DNA of 16,687 nucleotides from Acidimicrobiaceae bacterium (GTDB taxonomy: Bacteria; Actinomycetota; Acidimicrobiia; Acidimicrobiales; RAAP-2), in assembly GCA_003157945.1 (NCBI GenBank), contig PMFY01000095.1, positions 1 to 16,687 on the forward strand, in the 5' to 3' direction. The notes beneath the pieces are model-generated. The model did not search any database and was not told the DNA's origin. It saw only the letters and a list, made by a program, of their open reading frames with translations. The translations under genes and the position numbers were made by a program. Shown here piece after piece: positions 7,245 through 14,144 of the stretch. Positions within the stretch are counted from its first letter, which is position 1; every line of letters starts with the position of its first letter.

Positions 7245-7332
7245 CCGGCACCGCCCCGTCCGGTGGCCCGGTCGGGCCGCACGGCCGGCCGGACGCCCGA
7301 CCGCGGCCGGCTCCGGCACCGCCCCGTCCGGT
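7245..7332. repeat. 20-bp direct repeat, two copies, in the SBP-PhyH intergenic gap
   Basis: The same 20 bases (starting CCGGCACCGCCCC and ending GTCCGGT) occur at 7245-7264 and 7313-7332, 68 bp apart. Each copy is followed by similar CGGG-rich sequence including GGTCGGGC. The inverted pair described separately lies between and beside them. Function is unknown; it may be a duplicated transcription-end or regulator site, or a local duplication. Confidence 0.6.
7269..7303 (-). terminator. 9-bp stem-loop downstream of the solute-binding protein gene
   Basis: CGGTCGGGC (7269-7277) and GCCCGACCG (7295-7303) are perfect inverted repeats around a 17-nt loop that itself holds the palindrome GGCCGGCC. 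It lies 55 nt past the stop of the binding-protein gene (read leftward) and before PhyH, where a terminator would be useful. No T-tract follows. Confidence 0.4.
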
Positions 7333-7357
7333 TCCGGGTCGGGCTCACGGGACGGGT

Positions 7358-8971
7358 TCACGGAGCGGGCAGCGGGGCGAACGGCCGCACGGCGACCCAG
7401 CACGTGCCCTGGGGGATCCGGTCCAGCGGCAGCTTGCACTGGGACGACGGGGGGCTGTTGATGTGGAGACGGACCACCTGGTACTGCGTGGGCCCGTACC
7501 GCTTGTGCGGGCCGTAGCTGAGGACCGGGTAGACGGTGCCGGGGAAGTCGGTGATCTTCGACAACGCGGTGACGAAGGTGCGTCGGTCGAGGTTCCGGCC
7601 GGCGCCTTCGGCCGCGGCGGCGAAGAGGCGGATGGCCTGACACCACCCCGCGATCGGGCCCTGCTCCTCGATGTAGAAGGACAGGGTCCCCGGGGGGATC
7701 TGGGGGTAGGCCTTGTGCCAGACCGTCCAGCAGCTGCGCAGACCGGGGTCGTAGCCACCCTGGCTCTGGGGTCGGTCGTCGTCGACGCCGCCCAGCGTCT
7801 CGGTGGTGACGCCCTCCTGCCCGTTGAGGGCCCGGGCGTAGGGGATCGGCAGGAGGCCGAGTGACGCCTCGATGCTCGACTCGTAGTCGCTGAGCAGCAG
7901 CCGGGGGAAGTACTGCTGCGAGGTCTGGGCCTGCAGCAGTGGGAAGAAGACGTTGAACGGGATGAGGGGGATCACCGAGTCGATGCCGTCGCTCCGGAAC
8001 TGCTGGACCACCAGCGGGGCCTCGCTGTCGGTGGTGGCCGTCTCCGACGGATCCGACGCCAGGGTGGCCACCACCGGGGTGATACCCGCCCGGCGCAGGG
8101 CGGGGAGCAGGGTGTCGTCCAGCGCCGCCTGGTCCGATGCCCGGTCGCCGGCGACCACCCCCACCCGACGGTCGCCTCCCAGGAGGTGGGCGCTCAGTCC
8201 CCAGTCGACCACCGCCTGCAGGACGGCGGACTGGTCGGGGCCGGTCCACCACAGGTACGGCGAGCCCTGGTCGGTCCAGCTGGTGACCGTCGTCCACTCG
8301 CCGATGAACGGGGTCTGACCCTCCTGGGTGATGCACAGCTGGTTGTCCCCGGTCCACGCGCCGGCCCCGTCGAGCACGGCGAACGCGGCCGGCGAGCCCT
8401 CGGTCCACGTCTTGCACAGGGCGCGCATGTCCGACTCACTGGCCGGGTCGTAGGACGTGATGATCGGGTCGATCCGTCGCCCGTCGATCCCACCGGCACG
8501 GTTGATCTGGTCGACGAACAGCCGGATGGCCTGGGCCTGCTGCCCGAACTCGACGTCCTCGGCGAACCCCTCCTGTCCGGCCAGGGAGTTGAGGGAGACC
8601 ACCGGGAACACCACGTTGACGGAGGTGGCGGTCACCCCCCGCGTCGAGGTGCTCGCCCCGGCGACGCCGGACGCCGTCCCGGCACCCGCCCCCGGACCGG
8701 TCGACGCGGCCGTGGACGAACTGGCCGGCGCCGTGGCCACCCACAGGATCGTGCCCCCGAGGACGGCCACCACCAGCAGCACCGTGCGGACCTGGGTCCC
8801 ACGCGACCGGCGGACGAAGTGCCCCCACGACCGGGCCGGCCCGGTCAGCGGACTCCACCTCCGGCGTGCTCCGCCACCCCGTGACCCGCTCACCGTCGCC
8901 CGCGCCCCGTCACGGGACCGACCCGTCGACCCCGGTGGGGCGCGTCGTCGTTGTCCGGGCCCGGTGGCCAC
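7358..8971 (-). CDS. LivJ-type (branched-chain amino acid ABC) substrate-binding protein
   Basis: A periplasmic-binding-protein type I (Leu/Ile/Val-binding-like) receptor. From GTG at 8971 it is 537 aa; an alternative GTG at 8893 gives 511 aa, and neither has a decisive Shine-Dalgarno. A basic stretch (HFVRRSRGTQVR) precedes a hydrophobic segment VRTVLLVVAVLGGTILWVA, then a Ser/Thr/Gly/Ala-rich linker, so it is exported and probably membrane-anchored. No lipobox cysteine is seen. The mature part has the family opening VNVVFPVVSLN, then AQAIRLFVDQINRAGGIDGR, typical of LivJ-like receptors. The exported part has six cysteines, compatible with three disulfides. No LivH/M/G/F genes adjoin it, so it is an orphan receptor. 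It is divergent from an ABC-2 exporter-type pair. The ligand is unknown. Confidence 0.85.
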   Translation of the reverse strand: MATGPGQRRRAPPGSTGRSRDGARATVSGSRGGGARRRWSPLTGPARSWGHFVRRSRGTQVRTVLLVVAVLGGTILWVATAPASSSTAASTGPGAGAGTASGVAGASTSTRGVTATSVNVVFPVVSLNSLAGQEGFAEDVEFGQQAQAIRLFVDQINRAGGIDGRRIDPIITSYDPASESDMRALCKTWTEGSPAAFAVLDGAGAWTGDNQLCITQEGQTPFIGEWTTVTSWTDQGSPYLWWTGPDQSAVLQAVVDWGLSAHLLGGDRRVGVVAGDRASDQAALDDTLLPALRRAGITPVVATLASDPSETATTDSEAPLVVQQFRSDGIDSVIPLIPFNVFFPLLQAQTSQQYFPRLLLSDYESSIEASLGLLPIPYARALNGQEGVTTETLGGVDDDRPQSQGGYDPGLRSCWTVWHKAYPQIPPGTLSFYIEEQGPIAGWCQAIRLFAAAAEGAGRNLDRRTFVTALSKITDFPGTVYPVLSYGPHKRYGPTQYQVVRLHINSPPSSQCKLPLDRIPQGTCWVAVRPFAPLPAP

Positions 8972-9057
8972 CTGCTCCGGTCGTCCTCACGGATCCTCCC
9001 CCAGTCACCGCCCGCCGGCGCCCTCCCGACCGTGGGAGCGTGCCCGGGCGACCCCCG

Positions 9058-9068
9058 TACCGTATCGT
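9058..9068. promoter_or_regulatory. Possible divergent promoter between the binding protein and ABC genes
   Basis: Overlapping hexamers TACCGT (9058-9063) and TATCGT (9063-9068) on the plus strand, and TACGGT (9064-9059) on the minus strand, all fit TANNNT. They lie within the 164-nt divergent gap, about 70 nt from the plus-strand ATG and about 88 nt from the minus-strand GTG. No good -35 is seen. The rest of the gap shows only the Shine-Dalgarno site of the ATPase gene. Confidence 0.35.
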
Positions 9069-9135
9069 CGGCCCACGACGCGCACGCTCCGCACGGGGGG
9101 TCGCCGCCGATGCCAGAGGGTAAGGAGCGCCGGGA

Positions 9136-10173
9136 ATGGCCACAGGTTGGAACGAGCGGGTCCCCGACCGTCCCGGCGCGGCCCCGCCCCGGGACGGAGG
9201 ATCGCTGGCGGTGGAGGTCCACGGCCTCGTCAAGCGCTACCCCAAGGCGCCCACCGACTCGTTGGCGGGCGTGAGCTTCGACGTGCACCGGGGCGAGGTC
9301 TTCGGCTTCCTCGGACCGAACGGCGCCGGCAAGAGCACGACCATCGGGATCCTCACCACCCGGATCCGCCCCACCGGCGGCCGCGCCGTGGTGGCCGGGG
9401 TCGACGTGGTGGCCGACCCGGTGGGGGCCCGACGGGTGCTCGGCGTGGTGCCCCAGCAGAACAACCTCGACCGGTCGCTCTCGGTCCGCCAGAACCTGCT
9501 GTTCCACGCCAGCTACCACGGGATCCCCCGGGCCCGCCGGAACCGGTTGGCCGACGCCCTGCTCGGGCAGTTCGGCCTGGCGGACCGGCCGGGGGGCAGG
9601 CCCGACGACTTCTCCGGTGGCCAGATCCAGCGCATGATGATCGCCCGGGCCCTCATGCATGCGCCGTCGGTCCTCTTCCTCGACGAGCCGTCCACCGGGC
9701 TCGACCCGGCGGCCCGGCTGTTCCTGTGGGAGAAGGTCGCCGAGCTCAAGGCGGCCGGTACGACGGTCGTCATCACCACGCACGACATGGACGAGGCCGC
9801 CGAGCTGAGCGACCGGGTGGCGATCATCGATCACGGTGTGCTCCTGGCCCTCGACACGCCGGCCCACCTCGTCCGGGGGATGCGCAGCGACCGCACGCTC
9901 GACTGCACGATCGAGCCGGGCCCGACCGGCGACGCGGCGTCGCTCGGGCTGGACCTGGGCGGCCTCGTCGGGGTCCGCATGGTCGACCAGCTCGAGGAGC
10001 CGGCCGGGAGTGCCTGGCGGTTCCGCATCGAGGTCGAGGGTGAGGCCGCCCCCTTCGTGGCCCCGGTTGCGCAGCTGGTCCACGATGCCGGTGCCCGGCT
10101 GACCGACGTGCGGCTGGGCGAGCCCAACCTCGAGGACGTCTTCATCCACCTGACCGGGAGGGCACTCCGTTGA
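9136..10173 (+). CDS. ABC transporter ATP-binding protein (DrrA-like, ABC-2 exporter class)
   Basis: A 345-aa ATPase with one nucleotide-binding domain. Motifs in order: Walker A GPNGAGKST (60-68), Q-loop in VVPQQNN (Gln107), signature FSGGQIQRMMIARAL (159-173), Walker B VLFLDEPSTGLDP (179-191), and H-loop in ITTHDMDEA (His216). The C-terminal extension of about 90 aa ends with the LGEPNLEDVFIHLTGR block typical of DrrA/CcmA-type exporters. It should power export of a lipid, antibiotic or polymer through the permease encoded next. The start is supported by AAGGAG (9122-9127), 8 nt before the ATG. Its stop overlaps the permease start by TTGA, so the two are translationally coupled. The cargo cannot be told from sequence. 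Confidence 0.95.
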   Translation: MATGWNERVPDRPGAAPPRDGGSLAVEVHGLVKRYPKAPTDSLAGVSFDVHRGEVFGFLGPNGAGKSTTIGILTTRIRPTGGRAVVAGVDVVADPVGARRVLGVVPQQNNLDRSLSVRQNLLFHASYHGIPRARRNRLADALLGQFGLADRPGGRPDDFSGGQIQRMMIARALMHAPSVLFLDEPSTGLDPAARLFLWEKVAELKAAGTTVVITTHDMDEAAELSDRVAIIDHGVLLALDTPAHLVRGMRSDRTLDCTIEPGPTGDAASLGLDLGGLVGVRMVDQLEEPAGSAWRFRIEVEGEAAPFVAPVAQLVHDAGARLTDVRLGEPNLEDVFIHLTGRALR

Positions 10174-11000
10174 GCACCGACCCCACCGTCGAGGCCGAAG
10201 TGGCGTCACCGGAGGCCCCGCTCCCGAGCTGGGGCCCGTGGCGCACCGGTCTGGCCATCCTGCGGCGCGACCTCTTCGTCACCGGGCGCGAGTTCCCCAT
10301 CTTCCTGGCCCAGGTGATCCTCCAGCCCCTGTTCCTCCTCTTCGTGTTCGGCAAGGTCCTCACCGAGCTCGGCTACGCCCAGGCCGACTACCAGCAGGTG
10401 CTCTTCCCGGGGCTGGTGGCCCTGGCTGCCGTCCTGACCGGGCTGCAGAGCACGGCGCTGCCCCTGGTGATCGAGTTCTCCTACTCCAACGAGATCGAGG
10501 ACCGGCTGCTGGCGCCGCTCCCGGTGGGCGCGGTCGCCGTGGAGAAGGTCGTCTTCGCCGCCATGCGCGGGTTCGTGGCCGGCGCAGTCATGTTCCCCAT
10601 CGGCATCTGGATCCTCGGGTCGGTCCCGTGGCGGGCGTCCACCGGTGTCGCCGTGGTGGTCATGATGGTGCTCGGGTCACTGCTCGGGGCGGCCATGGGG
10701 CTGATCCTCGGCACGTACGTGCCACCGAACCGGATCAACGTGACGTTCGCCCTCGTGCTGACTCCGCTCATCTTCACCGGGTCGAGCCAGTACCCGTGGC
10801 CGTCACTCGGTCACATCCGGTGGTTCCAGGTGGTGTCCGCCCTCAATCCCATGACCTACGTGAGCGAGGGCCTGCGCGGGCTCATGGCCCCCCAGGTGCC
10901 CCACATCTCCACCGGGATCTGCTTCGTCGTCGCCGTCGGCTATCTGCTCGTCCTGATGGTGGTGGGCATGTACGGCTTCAACCGCCGCGCCCTGAGCTGA
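10170..11000 (+). CDS. ABC-2 type permease (DrrB-like)
   Basis: A 276-aa integral membrane protein with about six hydrophobic segments, near residues 42-63, 77-101, 127-149, 158-181, 190-205 and 249-269. The N-terminus is cytoplasmic-like and contains the LRRDLFVTGREFP block. The motif NPMTYVSEGLRGLM (226-239) is typical of ABC-2 permeases that pair with DrrA-type ATPases. The start is TTG at 10170, sharing bases with the TGA stop of the ATPase (10171-10173). A GGGAGGG site at 10155-10161 gives good spacing. Together the two genes make one half-transporter pair, expected to assemble as two ATPases plus two permeases. The gene ends 28 nt before the PIG-L gene, which appears to have its own start signal. 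Confidence 0.94.
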   Translation: MSTDPTVEAEVASPEAPLPSWGPWRTGLAILRRDLFVTGREFPIFLAQVILQPLFLLFVFGKVLTELGYAQADYQQVLFPGLVALAAVLTGLQSTALPLVIEFSYSNEIEDRLLAPLPVGAVAVEKVVFAAMRGFVAGAVMFPIGIWILGSVPWRASTGVAVVVMMVLGSLLGAAMGLILGTYVPPNRINVTFALVLTPLIFTGSSQYPWPSLGHIRWFQVVSALNPMTYVSEGLRGLMAPQVPHISTGICFVVAVGYLLVLMVVGMYGFNRRALS

Positions 11001-11016
11001 GCGTCCGGTCAACCGT

Positions 11017-11022
11017 TACGCT
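11017..11022 (+). promoter_or_regulatory. Candidate leaderless -10 (TACGCT) of the PIG-L gene
   Basis: TACGCT fits TANNNT and is followed by 6 nt and then GTG at 11029, so a transcript could begin with the start codon. The short 28-nt gap after the permease gene has no Shine-Dalgarno, which favours this reading. No -35 is evident. Confidence 0.45.
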
Positions 11023-11028
11023 CCCGAC

Positions 11029-11817
11029 GTGGACGAACGACGGATGTGGGGGGCGTTGGCGGACAGGGACCTCGACCGCGTGGTGGTGGTGTCCCCCCAC
11101 TTCGACGACGCCGCCCTCGGGGCGGCCCATCTCCTCGCCTCGCATCCGGGGGGCACCGTGGTCACGGTGCTGGGCGGTCGTCCCCCCTCCTACCCCGACC
11201 CGGTGTCGGCATGGGACGCCGCCGGCGGCTTCACGGCGGGCGACGACGTGGTGGCCGTCCGGCGCGAGGAGGACCGGGCCGCCATGGACGTACTGGCGGC
11301 CCGACCGGTGTGGCTGGAGTTCGCCGACCACCAGTACCTGACCCCCGACGCCCGCCCCGACCCCGCCGAGGTGGCGCCGGAGCTGGTGCGGGCGCTGGCC
11401 GACGCCCGTCCCACGGCGGTGTTCCTGCCGATGGGGCTGGCCAACCCGGACCACGTCCTCACCCACGACGCCGGCCTGCGGGCCCGGGACGCCCTGGCCG
11501 CCGACGGCACCCGTCCGCTCTGGTTCTGCTACGAGGACGCCGGGTACGCCCACCTGCCCGGGCTCCTCGCCTGGCGGGTGACCAGGCTCTTCCGCGGTGG
11601 ACTGTGGCCCACGCCCGCCATCGTCCCCGTGACCCCCGACGCGCCGACCAAACGGGCCGCCATCGGGTGCTACCGGAGCCAGCTCGAGCCGCTGCGGCGC
11701 GACCACCTGCTGGAGGAGCGCCTGCAGGCGAACGTCCCCGAGCAGTACTGGCGCCTCGACCCGCCTCCCGCCGGGTGGGAAGGTCTATCCTCGGCCGATG
11801 ACCTCACCGGCGGCTGA
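11029..11817 (+). CDS. PIG-L / LmbE family deacetylase
   Basis: A 262-aa zinc-dependent N-acetylglucosamine-type deacetylase of the PIG-L family, which includes MshB, Mca and BshB-like enzymes. The first metal motif reads SPHFDDAALG (His24, Asp27, with Asp26 as likely base). The second reads NPDHVLTHD (139-147), where Asp141-His142 aligns with the usual HPDH motif, so His142 is the likely third zinc ligand and the first His of that motif is Asn. No signal peptide is present, so it is probably cytoplasmic. Substrates could be a glycosyl-inositol, a conjugate or an amino sugar; the sequence does not say. The start is GTG at 11029 with no Shine-Dalgarno; an ATG six codons in is an alternative. 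Its end overlaps a small ORF leading into the SDR gene. Confidence 0.87.
   Translation: MDERRMWGALADRDLDRVVVVSPHFDDAALGAAHLLASHPGGTVVTVLGGRPPSYPDPVSAWDAAGGFTAGDDVVAVRREEDRAAMDVLAARPVWLEFADHQYLTPDARPDPAEVAPELVRALADARPTAVFLPMGLANPDHVLTHDAGLRARDALAADGTRPLWFCYEDAGYAHLPGLLAWRVTRLFRGGLWPTPAIVPVTPDAPTKRAAIGCYRSQLEPLRRDHLLEERLQANVPEQYWRLDPPPAGWEGLSSADDLTGG
11786..11791 (+). promoter_or_regulatory. Candidate leaderless -10 (TATCCT) inside the PIG-L 3' end
   Basis: TATCCT fits TANNNT and is followed by 6 nt (CGGCCG) and ATG at 11798, which opens a 15-codon ORF before the SDR gene. The layout matches the other candidate leaderless starts. It lies within the last codons of the PIG-L gene. Confidence 0.4.
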
Positions 11818-11845
11818 CGGCCCGACCCCGCAACCGGCCCGATGA
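11798..11845 (+). CDS. Possible 15-codon leader ORF coupled to the SDR gene
   Basis: ATG at 11798 opens MTSPAADGPTPQPAR and stops with TGA at 11843-11845. This stop overlaps the ATG of the SDR gene (11842-11844) as ATGA, the classic coupling arrangement. The ATG lies 6 nt after TATCCT and needs no Shine-Dalgarno if leaderless. The SDR gene itself has no Shine-Dalgarno of its own, so ribosomes ending here could re-start on it. Alternatively it is an N-terminal extension of the SDR separated by a one-base sequencing error. Confidence 0.4.
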   Translation: MTSPAADGPTPQPAR

Positions 11846-12621
11846 CCACGGCGCTGGTCACCGGGGCCTCGTCCGGCATCGGGGCGGCCACCGCCCGCCT
11901 CCTGGCCACGACCGGGACCACGGTCGCCCTGGTGGCCCGCCGGGCCGAGCGCCTGGAGGAGGTCACCGCCGACTGCCGGACCACCGCCCCCGGGTCGCGC
12001 TGGTGGTCGGCCGACCTCGCCGACCCGGCCGCCGCGGGCGAGCTGGCCCTGGCCGTCTGGGACGAGCTCGGACCGATCGACGTGGTCGTCAACAACGCCG
12101 GCATCCCCCTGCGGCGGCCAGCGGACCGGTTGACCCTTGTCGAGGTGGAGCGGGCGATGACGGTCAACTTCCTGTCACCGGTGGCCATCACCCTGGCCCT
12201 CCTCCCCCGCCTGCTCGAGCGCGGATCGGGCACCATCGTCAACGTGACCAGCCTCGGTGGACGGATCCCGATCCTCCACGAAGCGGCCTACTGCGCCTCC
12301 AAGTTCGCCCTCACCGGCTGGAGCGAGGCCCTCGCCACCGACCTGGCGGGGACAGGGGTAAGCGTGCGCCTGGTCCTGCCCGGTCCCGTCGACACCGAGA
12401 TCTGGGACCAGCCCGGCAACGACCCGGCGGACTACGCGGGGCCGCTCGTGCCGGCCGAGGAGGTGGCGGCCGGCATCGTCGGGTGCATCGCCAGCCCCCG
12501 GTTCGACCACTACGTCCCCGACCTGAGCGCCGTGGTCGAGATGAAGGCGCAGGACTTCGACGGGTTCGTGGCCGCCGTGCGGGCCATGGCCGACCCGGCC
12601 CCCGGGGGTGGCCAGGGCTGA
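11842..12621 (+). CDS. Short-chain dehydrogenase/reductase (classical SDR)
   Basis: A 259-aa classical SDR with a Rossmann fold, expected to oxidise or reduce an alcohol/ketone with NAD(P)(H) in the cytoplasm. Motifs: TGASSGIG (7-14), ADLAD (57-61), NNAG (84-87), catalytic Ser137 in NVTSLGG, and Tyr150/Lys154 in YCASK. VARR (31-34) after strand 2 has basic residues, which hints at NADP(H). The LPGPVDTEIW block (179-188) is typical after the active site. The start is ATG at 11842, directly before the family N-terminus, with no Shine-Dalgarno but with ATGA overlap to a 15-codon ORF. It converges with the FGGY kinase across 35 nt. Substrate is unknown. Confidence 0.93.
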   Translation: MTTALVTGASSGIGAATARLLATTGTTVALVARRAERLEEVTADCRTTAPGSRWWSADLADPAAAGELALAVWDELGPIDVVVNNAGIPLRRPADRLTLVEVERAMTVNFLSPVAITLALLPRLLERGSGTIVNVTSLGGRIPILHEAAYCASKFALTGWSEALATDLAGTGVSVRLVLPGPVDTEIWDQPGNDPADYAGPLVPAEEVAAGIVGCIASPRFDHYVPDLSAVVEMKAQDFDGFVAAVRAMADPAPGGGQG

Positions 12622-12631
12622 GGCCCCCGGG
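12601..12631. terminator. 8-bp GC hairpin across the SDR stop codon
   Basis: CCCGGGGG (12601-12608) and CCCCCGGG (12624-12631) pair perfectly around a 15-nt loop that contains the SDR stop. The junction is convergent with the kinase, so a terminator is expected here. No T-tract follows, as in many high-GC genomes. Confidence 0.4.
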
Positions 12632-12672
12632 TCGACCACGGCGACCAGGGCCACCGCTACCCCGGGTCGACC
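12625..12672. repeat. 13-bp direct repeat flanking the SDR/kinase stop codons
   Basis: CCCCGGGTCGACC occurs at 12625-12637 and 12660-12672, just past each of the two convergent stop codons. The inner GGTCGACC is itself a palindrome, so the two copies can also pair with each other in RNA. This may be part of a bidirectional transcription end, or chance in GC-rich DNA. Confidence 0.45.
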
Positions 12673-14036
12673 GACCCCGGTCCGAGTGCCTCGAACCGGC
12701 GGTAGCGGCGGTCGGCGGCGGCCACCCATGCCGGATCCGGCTCGATGCGCCGACCCGTGCGGGCCCAGGCGCCCGAGGCCTGGAAGTCCGACTCGATCCC
12801 GGACGCCATCCGGGCCAGGAACGCCGCGCCGAGCGCCGCCCCCTCGGGTACCGCCACCGTGTCGACCGGGAGCGCGGTGGCGTCGGCCACCGCCTGCATC
12901 CATGCCGTCGAGCGCGATCCCCCGCCCGTGGCCACGATCCGACCGGCCTGCACCCCGGACAGCTCCACCAGTTTGCGGATGACGAAGCCGGACGCCTCGT
13001 GGGAGGCGCGCACGACGTCCTCCGGACCCTGGGCGATGTCCAGCCCGTGCAGGCTGGCCTGGAGCCGGGGGTCGTGGAACGGCGTGCGCTCCCCCCGCAG
13101 GTAGGGCAGCCAGACCGGGACCCGTGCGGGGTCGCCGGGGCGGCCGTCGGCGTCGGTCCCGGTCCCCCGTCCCCGGCGGTCGGTGGGCGCCACCCCACCG
13201 GTCAGCGCCCGCACCCAGTCCACGAAGAGGGCGCCGGCGTTGCTCGGGCCGCCGATGAGGAACCGGTCCGGCACCGTGCTCGGGAACGAGGTGAGCCCCG
13301 GCACCTCGAACCACGTTTCCGCCACCGCCCAGACGATGAGGGTGGCGCCGAAGATGACGAGGACGTCGCCCGGATGGACCGCCCCCGACACGATCTGCTC
13401 GCAGAAGGCGTCGATCGAGCCACCGCCCACCACGGTCGGTGCGCCCGGGAGGGTGCCCGCCGGCTGGCCCATCGGCACCACCGTCGACAGCTGGCCCTCG
13501 GACACCCCGAGCTCGGCGAGGACGTCACGGTCCCAGCGCCCCCTTCGGAGCAGGCTGCCGAAGGACATCGCGGTGGCCGAGTCGACCCCCGGCACGCCGC
13601 ACAGCGCGTGGGTGGCCACGGCCTGGCACGGCCAATAACCGGCCGCCCCGGGCAGCTCGCGCACCGCCCACTCGAGCATGCGCCGGCCCTCCTCGCGCTC
13701 GCCACCGCGGTCCCCGGGTCGGGCCACCGGACCGTCGGGGCCGTCGTCCCGGGCGCGCACGTCCCCGTACAGGAGCCCGGGGAGCCGGGGGATCCCCCGC
13801 CGGTCGACCGCCGTGATCGAGGGGACCATCGACGTGACCACCACCCCGGCGGCCGGCCCGTCGAGCGCCGTGGCCACCCGGGCCAGCGCCCGGCGGGGCC
13901 CGTGCCTCCAGGCCCGCAGCGCGTCGTGCTCCAGTACCTCCGGTGCCGGGGTGATCACCCGGTGCGGCACCCGGGCACGGGCCACCACCCGCCCCCCGGC
14001 GTCGACCGCCACCGCCTTGACCGAGGTGGTGCCCAC
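12657..14036 (-). CDS. FGGY-family carbohydrate kinase (gluconokinase/xylulokinase-like)
   Basis: This protein phosphorylates a sugar, polyol or sugar acid with ATP. From GTG at 14036 it is 459 aa. Seen motifs are GTTSVKAV (2-9), GGGSIDAF with likely catalytic base Asp209, FGATLIVWA (229-237) in the phosphate-binding region, PYLRGERTP (311-319), and the FGGY C-terminal signature GRIVATGGGSRSTAWMQAVA (365-384). The codons immediately before the GTG read I-G-I-D, the canonical first strand of FGGY kinases, which includes a metal/phosphate-binding Asp. No ATG, GTG or TTG exists in frame between that strand and the upstream in-frame stop. The true start may be the ATC at 14048, which has GGGGGGA 10 nt upstream and would give 463 aa, or a base may be wrong. 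It is divergent from the 2-hydroxyacid dehydrogenase operon; the exact substrate is unknown. Confidence 0.88.
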   Translation of the reverse strand: MGTTSVKAVAVDAGGRVVARARVPHRVITPAPEVLEHDALRAWRHGPRRALARVATALDGPAAGVVVTSMVPSITAVDRRGIPRLPGLLYGDVRARDDGPDGPVARPGDRGGEREEGRRMLEWAVRELPGAAGYWPCQAVATHALCGVPGVDSATAMSFGSLLRRGRWDRDVLAELGVSEGQLSTVVPMGQPAGTLPGAPTVVGGGSIDAFCEQIVSGAVHPGDVLVIFGATLIVWAVAETWFEVPGLTSFPSTVPDRFLIGGPSNAGALFVDWVRALTGGVAPTDRRGRGTGTDADGRPGDPARVPVWLPYLRGERTPFHDPRLQASLHGLDIAQGPEDVVRASHEASGFVIRKLVELSGVQAGRIVATGGGSRSTAWMQAVADATALPVDTVAVPEGAALGAAFLARMASGIESDFQASGAWARTGRRIEPDPAWVAAADRRYRRFEALGPGSVDPG

Positions 14037-14060
14037 GTCGATCCCGATGGTGCAGCGGTC

Positions 14061-14074
14061 CCCCCGTGCGGGGG
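14061..14074. promoter_or_regulatory. Small hairpin in the kinase leader overlapping its SD-like tract
   Basis: CCCCC (14061-14065) and GGGGG (14070-14074) form a 5-bp stem with loop GTGC. On the kinase mRNA the 3' arm is the G-run that would act as the Shine-Dalgarno for a start near 14048, so folding could mask it. The stem is short and the regulatory reading is speculative. The rest of the 149-nt divergent gap (14037-14185) holds the dehydrogenase Shine-Dalgarno and a TACTGT hexamer at 14139-14144. Confidence 0.25.
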
Positions 14075-14138
14075 CCGCAGTCTCCTGTGCCTGTCCGTCT
14101 GGGTGCGATGGGATGGGTCGGCCTCCTCGGGTGGGTGG

Positions 14139-14144
14139 TACTGT
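14139..14144 (+). promoter_or_regulatory. Possible -10 (TACTGT) for the 2-hydroxyacid dehydrogenase operon
   Basis: TACTGT fits TANNNT and lies 41 nt before the ATG at 14186, leaving room for the strong GGGGAGAGGG site (14169-14178). A -35 is not evident. It would drive the dehydrogenase, DUF35 and thiolase genes together. Confidence 0.3.

Noticed and set aside
7245..7332. CRISPR-like array in the 7221-7357 gap
   Set aside because: Only two repeat copies of 20 bp with one 48-bp intervening stretch, and no cas genes nearby.
8972..9135. Small gene in the divergent gap between the binding protein and ABC ATPase
   Set aside because: Open frames here are short, overlap the putative promoters and lack a start site with a Shine-Dalgarno or a recognisable product.
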